Origin: Undaria pinnatifida
Lineage: Eukaryota > Sar > Phaeophyceae > Laminariales > Alariaceae
Direction: 5' to 3'
Assembly (NCBI GenBank): GCA_012845835.1
Contig: JABAKD010000009.1
Location: 4,192,904 to 4,256,903, forward strand
Length of the DNA: 64,000 nt
In this document: piece by piece, positions 22,290-32,900 of the stretch
Layout: every line of letters starts with the position of its first letter
How positions within the stretch are numbered: position 1 is the stretch's first letter
Made by a program: the position numbers and the translations under genes
Notes under the pieces: generated by a model
Databases searched by the model: none
Seen by the model: the letters and a program-made list of their open reading frames with translations, nothing else
Told to the model about the DNA's origin: nothing

Positions 22290-23074
22290 TGACACCCGCA
22301 CCATCGCCTAGACCTAGCACCACTCGTGAAACAAATCCCTACATCTATGCCACCTAAAGCCCTTCCTTACCCCCACCCCCTCCCCCCCCTTCCGCCCCCC
22401 ACCTCTCCACCCTATCCCACCCCCACCCCATCGAACACTCCGCCCTCTCCCTACCCACTGACTGTACGACTTTCTCCATGTTATGCATGATAAACTGATG
22501 CATTCTTTCCAAAACCGTCACAGTTGTCCCCTTTAAAGAATGTATAGTTTCCACGCACAGATTGAGCCCTCCCCAACCCCGCCTCCCCCCCCCCATAATA
22601 TGCTGGTGCATTTTTCATTTGTATTTCCCAAAACCGTCAGAATTATCCCCATATAGGATTTATAGCTTCCACGCACAAATTGCCCACCCGTCCCCCCCCT
22701 TCCCCCCTCCTCCAACCCCGTTCCTTCTTCGATCAAAACCAGGCCCCCACGTCTTTCAAACATCCGCCCTCCCTTCACCGGTTTTTCGACTTACATGATT
22801 CACTTGATAAACGGATGCATTTCCTCCTACAGCTGTCAGATTTTGCCCCCCTCAGAAACGTGTTTTAGAGTTTCCGCGCACAGACTGACTAAAATCACCC
22901 TGTTGACCCTGATAGCTATACTGTAGTTGCAAGGGGAGTCGCCGACCTATATCCTTAATGAGGACACACAACTCGTAATGCGCGCGATCGGAGTAACACA
23001 CACAGCTTGCACAGACGACTATCGAAAAAATATTCGATCTAACAGCTGGAGTATATTTTCATTTTTTATAATAT
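22290..23074 (-). repeat. G-tract foldback-like repeat, inverted copy
   Basis: Reverse complement of the family, with its head at the right end ('attcgatctaacagctggag' read inward near 23035) and C-tracts at 22.37-22.75 kb. Blocks 'ttatccccatataggattta' and 'cagattttgcccccctcaga' match the other copies. Together with the copy at 16.38 kb it forms a convergent pair with heads outward. Confidence 0.75.
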
Positions 23075-23461
23075 CTGACACAGATCGCGCGGGAACACAA
23101 GAAAAAAGGAAACGCCGCAGTCAGCAGGATTCGCTAGTCTGCACACGAAGCATAAACGGCAACGACAACTCATCACCGCCTACTAAGCCGTAGACTCTGT
23201 TTCCTGCAATGCTCTAGATCTCTCCCGCAAGGGGTGTGTCATGTCAGAAGGAACTCCCGAAGCATTCTGTTTTTGAAAGAAAGTGACGATGTTCTAGTGT
23301 GACAACGTATTTTACGATAGGTTAGGCTTGGCCCCTACGCCCCAAAGGCGGAGGTGCCATGAGTCGAAACTGCTGCAAAGGACCAATCATGTATTGACGG
23401 AACTACAATTTGGTTATTTTCCCAGCGCCTTTGTACGGTGATCCATTGTTGACAGGAGTAA

Positions 23462-23965
23462 ATGCTCCGAAATAGATACAAGCCAAACGCCGGCGGGTCA
23501 TATGTCAACGGGGAGTGCACGAACCTAAGCTGGTCTGTATCACACCTTGGACCTGTAGCTCTGACTCTGCTTCCCTACGCGCTCCGCGTGCAGGTCGTCG
23601 CCTACACAGCTGGGCCAGGTGTACCCAAGGCTATCGCTCATACGACTGTGATTTACCGCGTTGATCTGATTGTCAAACGTTTTACGTACGTACGAACACA
23701 TGTTTTCTCATACTTCGATAATATTCTGCATTACGAGGCTGCAACGTTTACCACTCCGACGAAAACATCAAAAGCAGCAGGACGTGCAAGTCCTATCGCG
23801 ATTTTGTCCAACGTTAATTTGTTTCACCCAAAAATAACTCAATTGGCCGCACATGAGGAGCTCACTCACGAGACCGTCTGCTGGAGGTGCCGGTGCTTTG
23901 AGAGCGTATGTAGTGGTAAATTGTTTTCTTCGCACAAGACAACAGGGCGATTGCTGGTGACGTGA
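23462..23965 (+). CDS. Hypothetical open reading frame, 167 codons
   Basis: An ATG-started frame at 23462 runs to TGA at 23963-23965. The first half is of ordinary composition, with a mildly hydrophobic stretch ('LGPVALTLLPYALRVQVVAY'). The C-terminal part has a cysteine group ('CWRCRCFESVC'). There is no signal peptide and no motif I can name. No splice structure or neighbouring gene supports it. It lies between a foldback copy and a SINE-like repeat, so it could be a chance frame or transposon-derived. Confidence 0.25.
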   Translation: MLRNRYKPNAGGSYVNGECTNLSWSVSHLGPVALTLLPYALRVQVVAYTAGPGVPKAIAHTTVIYRVDLIVKRFTYVRTHVFSYFDNILHYEAATFTTPTKTSKAAGRASPIAILSNVNLFHPKITQLAAHEELTHETVCWRCRCFESVCSGKLFSSHKTTGRLLVT

Positions 23966-23988
23966 AGCCGACCTCGGTCACGATAGTG

Positions 23989-24375
23989 TTATAAGCCTTA
24001 GTTTGGCTAAGTGATTGTTGGTTAACCTTTTGCAAGTGGTCAAACGAACTACTATCGTACTAATCCCCTAACCAATGGCGTCGTCGACACACCATGTTTG
24101 CTTTCGGGTCGTGGGTTCAAATCCCACCATCCACCATACTGAAACTTTTTCAGATTTTCTATGCCGAACTTGAAAAATGCTCTCCCCGGTATCCCCTGGA
24201 AATGAAACCGCTTGGATATTGACAGGTCCGCCCGTATATTTGGCCGACCTGCTATTTTCTCCCGGTTCTAGGGAGCGGGAGGGAGGTTCAAGGCTTAGTT
24301 TAGGTAAGCTATTATCAGAAAACCTTTTGCAAGTGGTCAAACGGACTGATACCCCACTCATTCCTCAACACTGGC
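23989..24375 (+). mobile_element. tRNA-derived SINE-like repeat, copy 2 (tandem or dimeric)
   Basis: The tRNA-like part contains a perfect T-arm, GTGGG-TTCAAAT-CCCAC (24111-24127), and an A-box-like TGGCGTCGTCG near 24077. The block 'ccttttgcaagtggtcaaac' occurs before it (about 24029) and again about 298 bp later (about 24327), each time followed by a tRNA-like start. This indicates a tandem or dimeric arrangement. The minus-strand reading 'VGFEPTT' is the usual false protein of a B-box. Confidence 0.6.
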
Positions 24376-24399
24376 GAGTAGACTATGACGACTGAACGA

Positions 24400-25215
24400 A
24401 TACAAGTGTGTCGCAATCCACCCGTGTTGATCCCTGGATTGTAGTTACATTGCATCCGATTCTTCGCAGTTCGAGTGAAGATTAGGCTTACACAGCGTAC
24501 GTTAGTACGAAGTCGAAATTGTGACCTGTTGAATGTATATTTTTTACATATGTCCAAATCTTATGGTTAGTGGGTACTTGTCCCAGCTCAAACGCACATA
24601 CCGCCAAACGTACCGAGATGTCAAACTCCTAAAGTACGTCAAATGCACGACATTCAAATGCCGCCAGTTCGCGTTCTGCAGACCGCATACAGCAGCATAA
24701 GTAACAAACACGATAGGACGTGAAAAGTTCAAGTTTTTGTGTAAATGACGCCACCCGACAAATGAATCGAGAAAAACGTGAAACGTACAAGTTTTAGCAG
24801 TTGACACCGCCCGCTCATTGAAGCGCGCAAAACGTGGAACGTACAAGTTTCGGCAGCTGACGCCGCCTGCTCAATTAAGCGAGCAAAATACCTTGATTCC
24901 GGCCGCCAGTAGCATACAAAAGCCAAGTCAATTTCGTGAAGGATAAATTTTTAGCGTTATTAATTGGCTAATGGCACCGTTGAAGTAACCGAAATGGCAA
25001 ATTTTTCATTTCATTGATTAGTGGGGTGTAAAAATAGAAACGAACTTAAAAGGAAACACCACACCATAATGCGACCAAAGAATAGGGAGCGCACAAGCAG
25101 CAAAACATACAATACCTAGCATGCCATCTCATCACAAGCTGTCGGAATCCAACACTGTTCCCGAACACAACCGCGGCATAGACACAGACACCACGCCTCA
25201 GAAACGAATGATATT
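24400..25215. repeat. Tandem repeat of about 66 bp at 24.72-24.90 kb in otherwise plain sequence
   Basis: Two and a half to three diverged units share 'acgtgaaacgtacaagtttt', a 'gacgccgcc'-like block and 'aagcg...caaaa'. Less clear relatives extend left to about 24.59 kb. The rest of the stretch has no supported gene. Confidence 0.6.
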
Positions 25216-25219
25216 CAAG

Positions 25220-27375
25220 ACTATTATAAAAAATGAAAATACACTCCAGCTGTGAGATCGAAGATTTCGTCAAAACTCATCTTTGCAAGCTGTGTGTGAT
25301 AATCCGATCGCGCGCATTACGAGCTGTGTGTCCTCATTAAGGATATAGGTCGGCGACTCCCCTTACAGCTACAGTGTAGCTGTCAGAGTCAACAGGATGA
25401 TTTTAATCAGTCTGTGCGCGGAAACTATAAAACCCGTTTCTGAGGGGGACAAAATCTGACAGCTGTGAAGGGAAATGTATCCTTTTATCAAGTAAATCTT
25501 GTAAGTGGAATAACCGGTAAGTGGGGTAGGGCGGAGTTTTGAAGGACGCGGGGGCCTGGTTTTGATCAAAAGCGGGCGGGTTTGGAGAGGGGGGGGGGGG
25601 GGGGGAAAGGGGGCAATTTGTGCATGTAAGCTATAAATCCTTTCGAGGGGATAAATCTGACGGTTTTGGCACCAGTATAATATTGGGGGCGGGGGAGGGG
25701 GGGTTGGGCCGGGGGGGGGGGGGGGGCGTGTGGGGCAGCTCAGTATGTGCCTGGAAACTATACATTATTTTGAGGGGATAAATGTGACGGTTTTGGAAAT
25801 AATACACCAGTTTATCATGTATATGCTCGGGTAAGTCGTACAATCAGTGAGTAAAGAGAGGGTGGAGTGTTCGAGGGGGTGGGGTTGGGATGGGTTGGGG
25901 GGGAGGTGGGGGGTGTGGGGGCGGGGGGGGGGCGGGGGGGGGTGGGGGGGGGGGAGGAAGGGCTTTAGGTGAGGGGTTTGTTATACGTGTGGTGCTAGGT
26001 CTAGGCGATGGTGCGGGTGATGGGGAAGAAGGGGGCGTTCGAGGCGGGGGGGGGGGGGGGGGAAACAGCGGCATGAATGGCTCTCGAAAGATAATGAGGT
26101 GATATCCTGTGCGTGACAAGACTATTGTAGCAATTATTTTGCAACCATAAACGAGATGAAACCAAACATTATACTCCGATCTTAAGACGCCGTTACAATG
26201 CCCAACCAACAACCCGCCTCCCGAGGAAACTGTACGTATACGACCGGTAGTAGACTAACTGGTACTAAATATTCAACACGCCACCCATCCGTCCGCCGCA
26301 AATATCTCATTCCTGCACTTCAAAAGCAAAGAGCATACGCATTGTTGAATAACTACTACACACGCTACCCACCCGTCTACAGGAAGAAAACGTCCCCGCA
26401 CTAATAAAAAAAGAACACACGCAGCGTTTGTTGCATATATCCATTTTGTTTATTTGATAATATATAATCGGAAAACGTTTGTTTGAAGATGGCAACCCAC
26501 AGTCAACAAAGAACAAGCTTCCACGGCTTCATAGGTCACATTACGATCCCCTCCAGGTATACCTTCATGCAACCTAATGGGGTTTGATCCCCCACCTCCC
26601 CGCCTCGTTTTTTTGTATCCAACCACCCGACCTAACATCATAACCTGCAAGAGGAGTATTCTACACTATCAAATAGTTGAGATCACATCATTACATTTAT
26701 TTCCAGCCATTCATGCCATAGCTCCAATTCATACCCCCCCCCACCCCCCACCCCGCCCAAATGCCCCCTCCTTCCCAATAGCCCGCACCATTGCCTAGCG
26801 CCACGCGTATAGAAGCTCCAAAAGTATACCTGGTGTACATTGGGACGACCTGAAGCTGTTTGAACCCGCCCCCCCCCGCCGCCTTTTCGAAACTCTTCCC
26901 TCTCCTCACCTGTTGTACGACCTACAGGACATACATGATCAACTAATGCATTCCTTTTACTGTCCCCTTAAAGGATTTATTGTTGCCGCACACATACGAT
27001 GTTGCTTCCGCCAACCGCCCGCTGCCCCGCTCTGTGTTGTTTAACCCCCCGCCCCACGCCCGTCAAATCTCCGCCCTTCCTTCACCAGTTACGAATTAAA
27101 GTATACACTTACTTGATAAACCGATGCATTTCTTTCCAAAGCTGTCAGATTATGTCATCAAAAGCAGGTTTGTAGCTTCCGCGCACAGACTGATTGGCAT
27201 CACCCTGTTAACCCTGGTACAAGCTACACAGCAGTTCCAAAGGGATTCGCCGACCTATATCCACTAAAAGGACACACACCTCCAGTAATATAAGCGATCG
27301 GAATATCACACACAACTTGCAAATAATATGAGTTTCGACGAAATATTACATGTCACAGATGGAGTGTAAACATGT
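25220..27375. mobile_element. Foldback-like element: two convergent G-tract repeat arms
   Basis: The left arm (25220 to about 26115) starts 'ttataaaaaatgaaaataca' and runs into G-tract units. The right arm (about 26570 to 27375) is the inverted equivalent, its head ending 'tggagtgtaaacatgttttc'. A spacer of about 450 bp (26115-26570) is plain sequence with no gene. Long inverted arms built of sub-repeats around a short spacer are the layout of foldback transposons. No transposase is seen and the target-site duplication is unclear. Confidence 0.6.
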
Positions 27376-27384
27376 TTTCATATA

Positions 27385-27600
27385 CTCCAGTATATATTAA
27401 AACTAATCATAGACTTCATCCAGCGATCAGATCGAATATTTCGTCGGAACGCAAATTTTCCAGCTGTGTGTGCTACTCCGATCGCGGGTCATGGTGGATG
27501 CCTGACCTCATTAAAGGGAAAAGACAGCGACTCACTTCAGGGGGATGGATGATTGAAAAGGGGGGGGTGGGGGGTGGGAGAGGGATCAATTTGTGAACTA
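27385..27600 (+). repeat. Diverged head of another G-tract repeat copy
   Basis: The text 'cagatcgaatatttcgtcgg' and 'gtgtgtgctactccgatcgc' are family head sequence, placed head-to-head with the right arm of the element at 25.22-27.38 kb. The copy ends in a G-rich patch at 27.56 kb. Confidence 0.55.
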
Positions 27601-27781
27601 AGCCCGGAAGTAGTAGTCGTGGCAGCACCGGTAGTAGAGGCAGTACTTGTAGTAGTAGTTGTTGTAGCGGTAGTTTTAGCGGCAGTGGCTTAGTATTAGT
27701 AGCCGTAACGGTGGGGACATAGGGGTAGTAGTAGCATTGACGGTGGCTGTAGGTAGTACTGTCGAAATGTTAAGAGTAGTC

Positions 27782-27831
<50 letters not shown>

Positions 27832-27850
27832 CAGTAGTAGTAGTATCTAT
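27601..27850. repeat. TAG microsatellite
   Basis: An impure (tag)n area becomes almost pure at 27776-27845. It abuts the repeated open stretch at 27.86 kb. Confidence 0.85.
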
Positions 27851-28270
27851 ACTTACTTTAAATGATCGATGAAGCCGCAGAAGAATACTACAGTAAAATC
27901 GGGTTTCCAGAAAATGAGACATCGATGGTACGGAGGTGGCTCCATGATTTGGAACCGGTGAATTACTTGGAGAATCTAGGCCACATCGATCATTGTGCAT
28001 GTTTCCCACGAACCCAAAGCCAGAGAACATACGTTGAAGGAGAAATACTGAGGATACGAGGAGATTGTCGTCCGCGTCGTCCCAGCCGGCTCTGTCGTTG
28101 GGACTGACTGTCGCCGCTCTAGCCGTGGAGTGGACTTCGCGGACTCCCCGTTTTGCACAATTCCAAATACGAACCTGCACCAATACGACAGCTTTCTTCG
28201 GAGCAGGAAGGAGCACAAGACCCAAGCAACTTGGGAGCCGCGTGTATGGGACTTATCTCGGGGGCTAAAC
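27850..28270 (+). mobile_element. Fragment of an unnamed repeated coding element, copy 1
   Basis: From 'acttactttaaatgatcg' onward the text is nearly identical to 39.25-39.44 kb for about 190 bp. An ATG at 27862 opens 'MIDEAAEEYYSKIGFPEN', then 'MVRRWLHDLEPVNYL' and 'HIDHCACFPRTQSQRTYVE', which looks like real protein. Copy 2 has a stop (TGA) where this one has GGA, near codon 60. After about 28045 the two copies differ. I recognise no domain. Dispersal in three copies suggests a transposon gene or a processed host fragment. Confidence 0.45.
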
Positions 28271-28397
28271 TCCGTGGCGTGAACTGGCGTGTACTGTGAC
28301 ATGAGTACCCTGGCGGGGCTCGCAGGTTTGCTTGCCTCCGTTTACGCAGTAAAACTCACTCATAGAGGTCTTATTATGGCGTTATGATCGCACTGAA

Positions 28398-28517
28398 ATA
28401 TATTATAAAAATTAAAATACACTCCAGCTGTGAGATCGAAGATTTCGTCGAAACTCATCTTTGCAAGCTGTGTGTGATACTCCGATCGCGCGCATCACGA
28501 GTTGTGTGTCCTCATTA
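28398..28517 (+). repeat. Head-only copy of the G-tract foldback-like family
   Basis: These 120 bp match the complement of 44450-44569 with one difference. They start 'atatattataaaaattaaaa' and stop at 'cctcatta'. The rest of the element is absent here. Confidence 0.8.
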
Positions 28518-28529
28518 TATATGGGAGAA

Positions 28530-29420
28530 AGCTGACATGGATGGATGCGACCAGATGGACAGCGTGGAGAAGAAGTATACAAACCCCTTATTATCCTTCG
28601 AGCTGCAACTATTAATAACATGTAGCTGACGTTTTCGCACGCACCTCGTACATACAGCAGTACTACCGTATGTATATACCAGGTATGCAGCAGGATTTCC
28701 ACCAGCAGATTGAGCACACCACCAATGAATAGCAGTCGTTTCCCGTGGCCTCTGCTGTGTCGAGCGACTGTTTTTGTTGCGTCGCTCTTCGAGTGCTGAT
28801 GATGGCACTGCTTCTTCTATCTATTCATAAATATGTAGTTTCACAAACAGAAAAGAGGCCTTCGGGCAAGTAGTCGGCATGGGGGTTGGTCGGGCGCGAT
28901 ATTACACTACAACGTACGAACAACTGCCCCGTAGTGCTTGCTCACAACAGCAGCCAGGGATATCGGGTGTTTTGACCTTCTCTATACCAGGTATACCCTA
29001 GAATGCCCAGCGCACAACGAACGTACCGGTACTGCTGTGCATGGTGGTGGGCCCTTCCATAACAAGATCGTAGAGCAAGTCAACCCGGATCAGACATGTT
29101 TCCATGATTTGAGATCCAATAGTACAAGGAATATGACACCGCCCCTCAGAAGCATTCTTTTCAGGATAGTCCGTAGGCTGCGGGACCTACTTGCTTAGTT
29201 TACTATAGCCAGGCCGCCAGGCGAAAGGCGTTGTCTGGGGGGCGGGTGCATGCTACCCTGTCCTGTGCCCTACGAATATTGCACCAGGATACACGGCCCT
29301 AGCTACGAGTTTAGGCACCAGGATACGACGTACCAGAGGCTGCTGGGATGCACGGTTTGATGTAGACATATTTAGTTCCACATATATCTGGTACCTTCCA
29401 TTTACCAGGTATGTTTTTTT
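28530..29420. other. No supported gene
   Basis: A plus-strand stretch at 28938-29198 (87 codons, TTG start, includes 'HNKIVEQVNPDQTCFHD') is protein-like but anonymous. The palindromic word 'tataccaggtata' recurs near 28676 and 28984. Confidence 0.3.
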
Positions 29421-29424
29421 ATTT

Positions 29425-29960
29425 CCTTGTTTTGGAAACAATCAGCAGTACCAACCTCGGTACTTGTATGTATCCGAAGAGACCACGCCTTACACTTCAG
29501 CCAAGTACCAAGCACGGCTGTACAGGATGTGGTGTCCAGATATTATTTTGCCTATTTTGTATGATCTGCTATATCCAGCCACACCCCATGCCTGATGAGT
29601 AGTACCAGGCTCCGTGCTACTGAGGGCGTTTCGCGCATGACATTGCTGGTATTTCGTGTATGATATGGAACAATACTCGGGGCTTCTGCGTGGTAACTCC
29701 TGATGTAGGTTGTGGCTTATGACTGACCACGCCCTGTTACTTTGCTGGTGGCTAGCTGCTGATGTACGCTGTGCTGATCGCGGTTGATATATCGCTCTAG
29801 TTTTGGAAACGATTTGCAGTACCAACCTCGGTGCTTGTACAACCTCGATACTTGTACTTATCTGATTAGACCACGCCTTACCCTTCCTAAAGTACAAAGC
29901 ACGGCTATACAGCAGTGTGACGTATTGCCGACTTCATTTTATTTTACATGATCTGCTCGC
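29425..29960. repeat. Dispersed direct repeat of about 150 bp, two copies
   Basis: Blocks 'cagtaccaacctcggt', 'gaccacgccttac' and 'aagcacggct' occur in the same order at about 29.43-29.58 and 29.80-29.96 kb. They mark the left border zone of the hairpin satellite. Confidence 0.65.
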
Positions 29961-32900
29961 TAGTAGCTGCTGACATACGCTTTGCTAATCGCGGATGATT
30001 TACCGCTCTGATCGACGCGGCTGTGTGGTCCAGGCGTGCTATCGGCTCTGCTGCCCATTGTTGATATACGGACGTGCTGGCTATGTTACATATGTATGCG
30101 GGGCAGTGCCTGAGAAGGGTTTGCTGTGCTGATTGCTGTTGATGTACAGCTGCGCCAGAAAAGCTCTCCGTTCGCTGATCGCGGTTGATAGACCGTGCTG
30201 GTGATATACAGCTGCGCCGGATATGCTGTTGCTTTGCTGATACACCACCCTGGTCGACACCGCTGCGCCAGACATGCTATAGCTTGGTCGGTGTAGATAC
30301 CGCTGCGTCAGACACGATTTCGCTTTGATCGCGGTTGATAGAGTGTGCGTCAGACATGATTACGCGTTGATCGCGGTTGATAGAGTGCGCTGGTGATATA
30401 CAGCTGCGCCAGAGATGCTTTTGCTTTGCTGATCGCGGTTGATGCACCGACCAGGTCGACACGGCTGTGTCGTCCAGAAGTGCTTTCGCTTTATTTATTA
30501 TATTTTATGCTGTTGATATACAGCTATACCGCGCTGGTGATATACAGCTGCGCCAAAGATGATTTCGCTTTGCTGATTGTGGCTGATACACCGCCCAGGT
30601 CGACACGGCTGTGTCGACCAGAAGTGCTTTTGCTTCGGTTTTGATTGCTGTTGATATACAGCTCTCGCGGTTGATACACCGCCCTGGTCGACACGGCGGT
30701 GTCGTCCAGAAGCGCTTTCGTTTTATTTAATCGTATTTATTGCTGTTGATATACAGCTATACCGCGGTTGTGATATACAGCTGCGCCAGAGATGCTTTTG
30801 CTTTGCTGTTCGCGGTTGAGGCACCGCCCAGGGCGACATGGCTGTGTCGACCAGAAGTGCTTTCGCTTTCGTTTTTGATTGCTGTTGATATACAGCTTTT
30901 GCGGTTGATATACCGCCCTGGTCGACACGGCTGTTTGGTCCAGGAATGCTTTCGCATTTATTTCTGATGGCTGTTGATATACAGCTATCCCGCGCTGGTG
31001 ATATACAGCTGCGCCGAATATGATCTTGCTTTGCTGATAGCGGTTGATATACCGCCCAGGTCGACACGGCTGTGTCGTTCAGAAATGCTTTCGCCATTAT
31101 TTTCGATTGCTGTTGATATACAGCTCAGATATGCTTTCGCTTTGCTGATCGTGGTTGATATACAGCGCTGGTGATATACACTTGCGCCAGATATGTTTTT
31201 GCTCTGCTGATCGCAGTTGATACCGCCCTGGTCGACATGGCTGTGTCGTCCAGAAGTGCTCTCGCTTTCGATTTTGATGGCTGTTGATATACAGATACAC
31301 CGCGCTGGTGATATACAGCTGCGCCAGAGATGCTTTTGCTTTGCTGATAGCGGTTGATACACCGCCCAGGTCGACACGGCTGTATCGTCCAGAAGCCCTT
31401 TCGCCTTAGTTTTTTTGCTGTTGATATACAGCTATACCGCGCTGGTGATATGCAGCTGCGCCAGAGATGCTTTTGCTTTGCTGATCGCGGTTGATACACC
31501 GCCCAGGTCGACACGGTTGTGTCGACCAGAAGTGCTTTCGCTTCAGGTTTGATTGCTGTTGATATACAGCTCTCGCGGTTGATATACCGCCCTGGTCGAC
31601 ACGACTGTGTTGTCCAGAAGTGCTTTCGTTTTATTTATTTATTTATTTTATTTATTGCTCTTGATGTACAGCTATACCGCGCTGGTGTATACAGCTGCGC
31701 CAGAGATGCTTTTTCTTTGCTGTTCGCGGCTGAGACACCGCCCAGGTCGACGCGGCTGTGTCCACCAAAAGTGCTTTCGCTTTCGTTTTTGATTGCTGTT
31801 GATATACAGCTTTCGCGGTTGATATACCGCTCTGGTCGACACGGCTGCGTGGTTCAGAAATGCTTTCGCTTTTATTTCTGATGGCTGTTGATATACAGTT
31901 ATACCGCGCTGGTGATATACAGCTTCGCCGGATATGCTGATAGCGGTTGATATACCGCACTGGTCGACACGCTGTGTCGTCCAGGGGTGATTTCGCCATA
32001 ATGTTCGATTGCTGTTGATATACAGCGCAGATATACTTCCGCTTTGCTGATCGTGGTTGATATACAGCTGCGCCAGATATGTTTTGCTTCGTTGATCGCG
32101 GTTGATACCGCCCTGGTCGACATGGCTGTGTCGTCCAGAAGTGCTTTCGATTTCGATTTTGGTGGCTGTTGATATACAGCTACACCGCGCTGGCGAAATA
32201 CAGCTGCGCCAGAGATGTCTTTGCTTTGCTGATTGCGGTTGATACACCGCCCAGGTCGACACGGCTGTGTCGACGAGAAGTGCTTTCACTTCAGTCTTCT
32301 GATCGCTGTTGACATACAGCTTTCGTGGTTAATATACCGCCCAGGTCGACACGGCTGTGTCGTCCAGAAGTGCTTTCGCTTTAATTTGGATTGCTGTTGA
32401 TATACAGCTACACCACGCTGGTGATATACAGTTGCACCAGAGATGCTTTTGCTTTGCTGATCGCGGTTGATACACCGCCCAGGTCGACACGGCTGTGTCG
32501 ACCAGAAATGCTTTCGATTTTGTTTTTGGTTGCTATTAATATACAGCTCTCACGGTTGATATACCGCCCAGGTCGACACGACTGTGTCGTCCAGACGTGC
32601 GTTTGCTTTGGTTTTTGATGGCTGTTGATATACAGCTATGCCGCGCTCATGACGGACAGCTGCGCCGGTTATGCTCTTGCTTTGCTGATAGTGATTTATA
32701 TACCGCACTGGTCGGCGCGGCTATGTCGTCCAGAAGCGTTCTCGCTTTAGATTTTGATTGCTGTTTATATACAGCTCAGATATGCTTTGACTTTGCAGAT
32801 CATGGTTGATATACAGCTGCGCCAGATATGTTTTGCTTTGCTGATCGCGGTTGATACCGCCTTCGTCGACATGGCTGTGTCATTCAGAAGTGCTTTCGCT

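Noticed and set aside
24068-24361. 97-codon minus-strand frame containing 'GFEPTT'
   Set aside because: This peptide is the translation of a tRNA B-box; the frame is a SINE artefact.
25844-26212. Proline-rich or glycine-rich proteins in the G/C-tract repeats (also 43658-44068, 16985-17377, 22354-22778)
   Set aside because: They are translations of long G- or C-runs in a dispersed non-coding repeat; frames differ from copy to copy.
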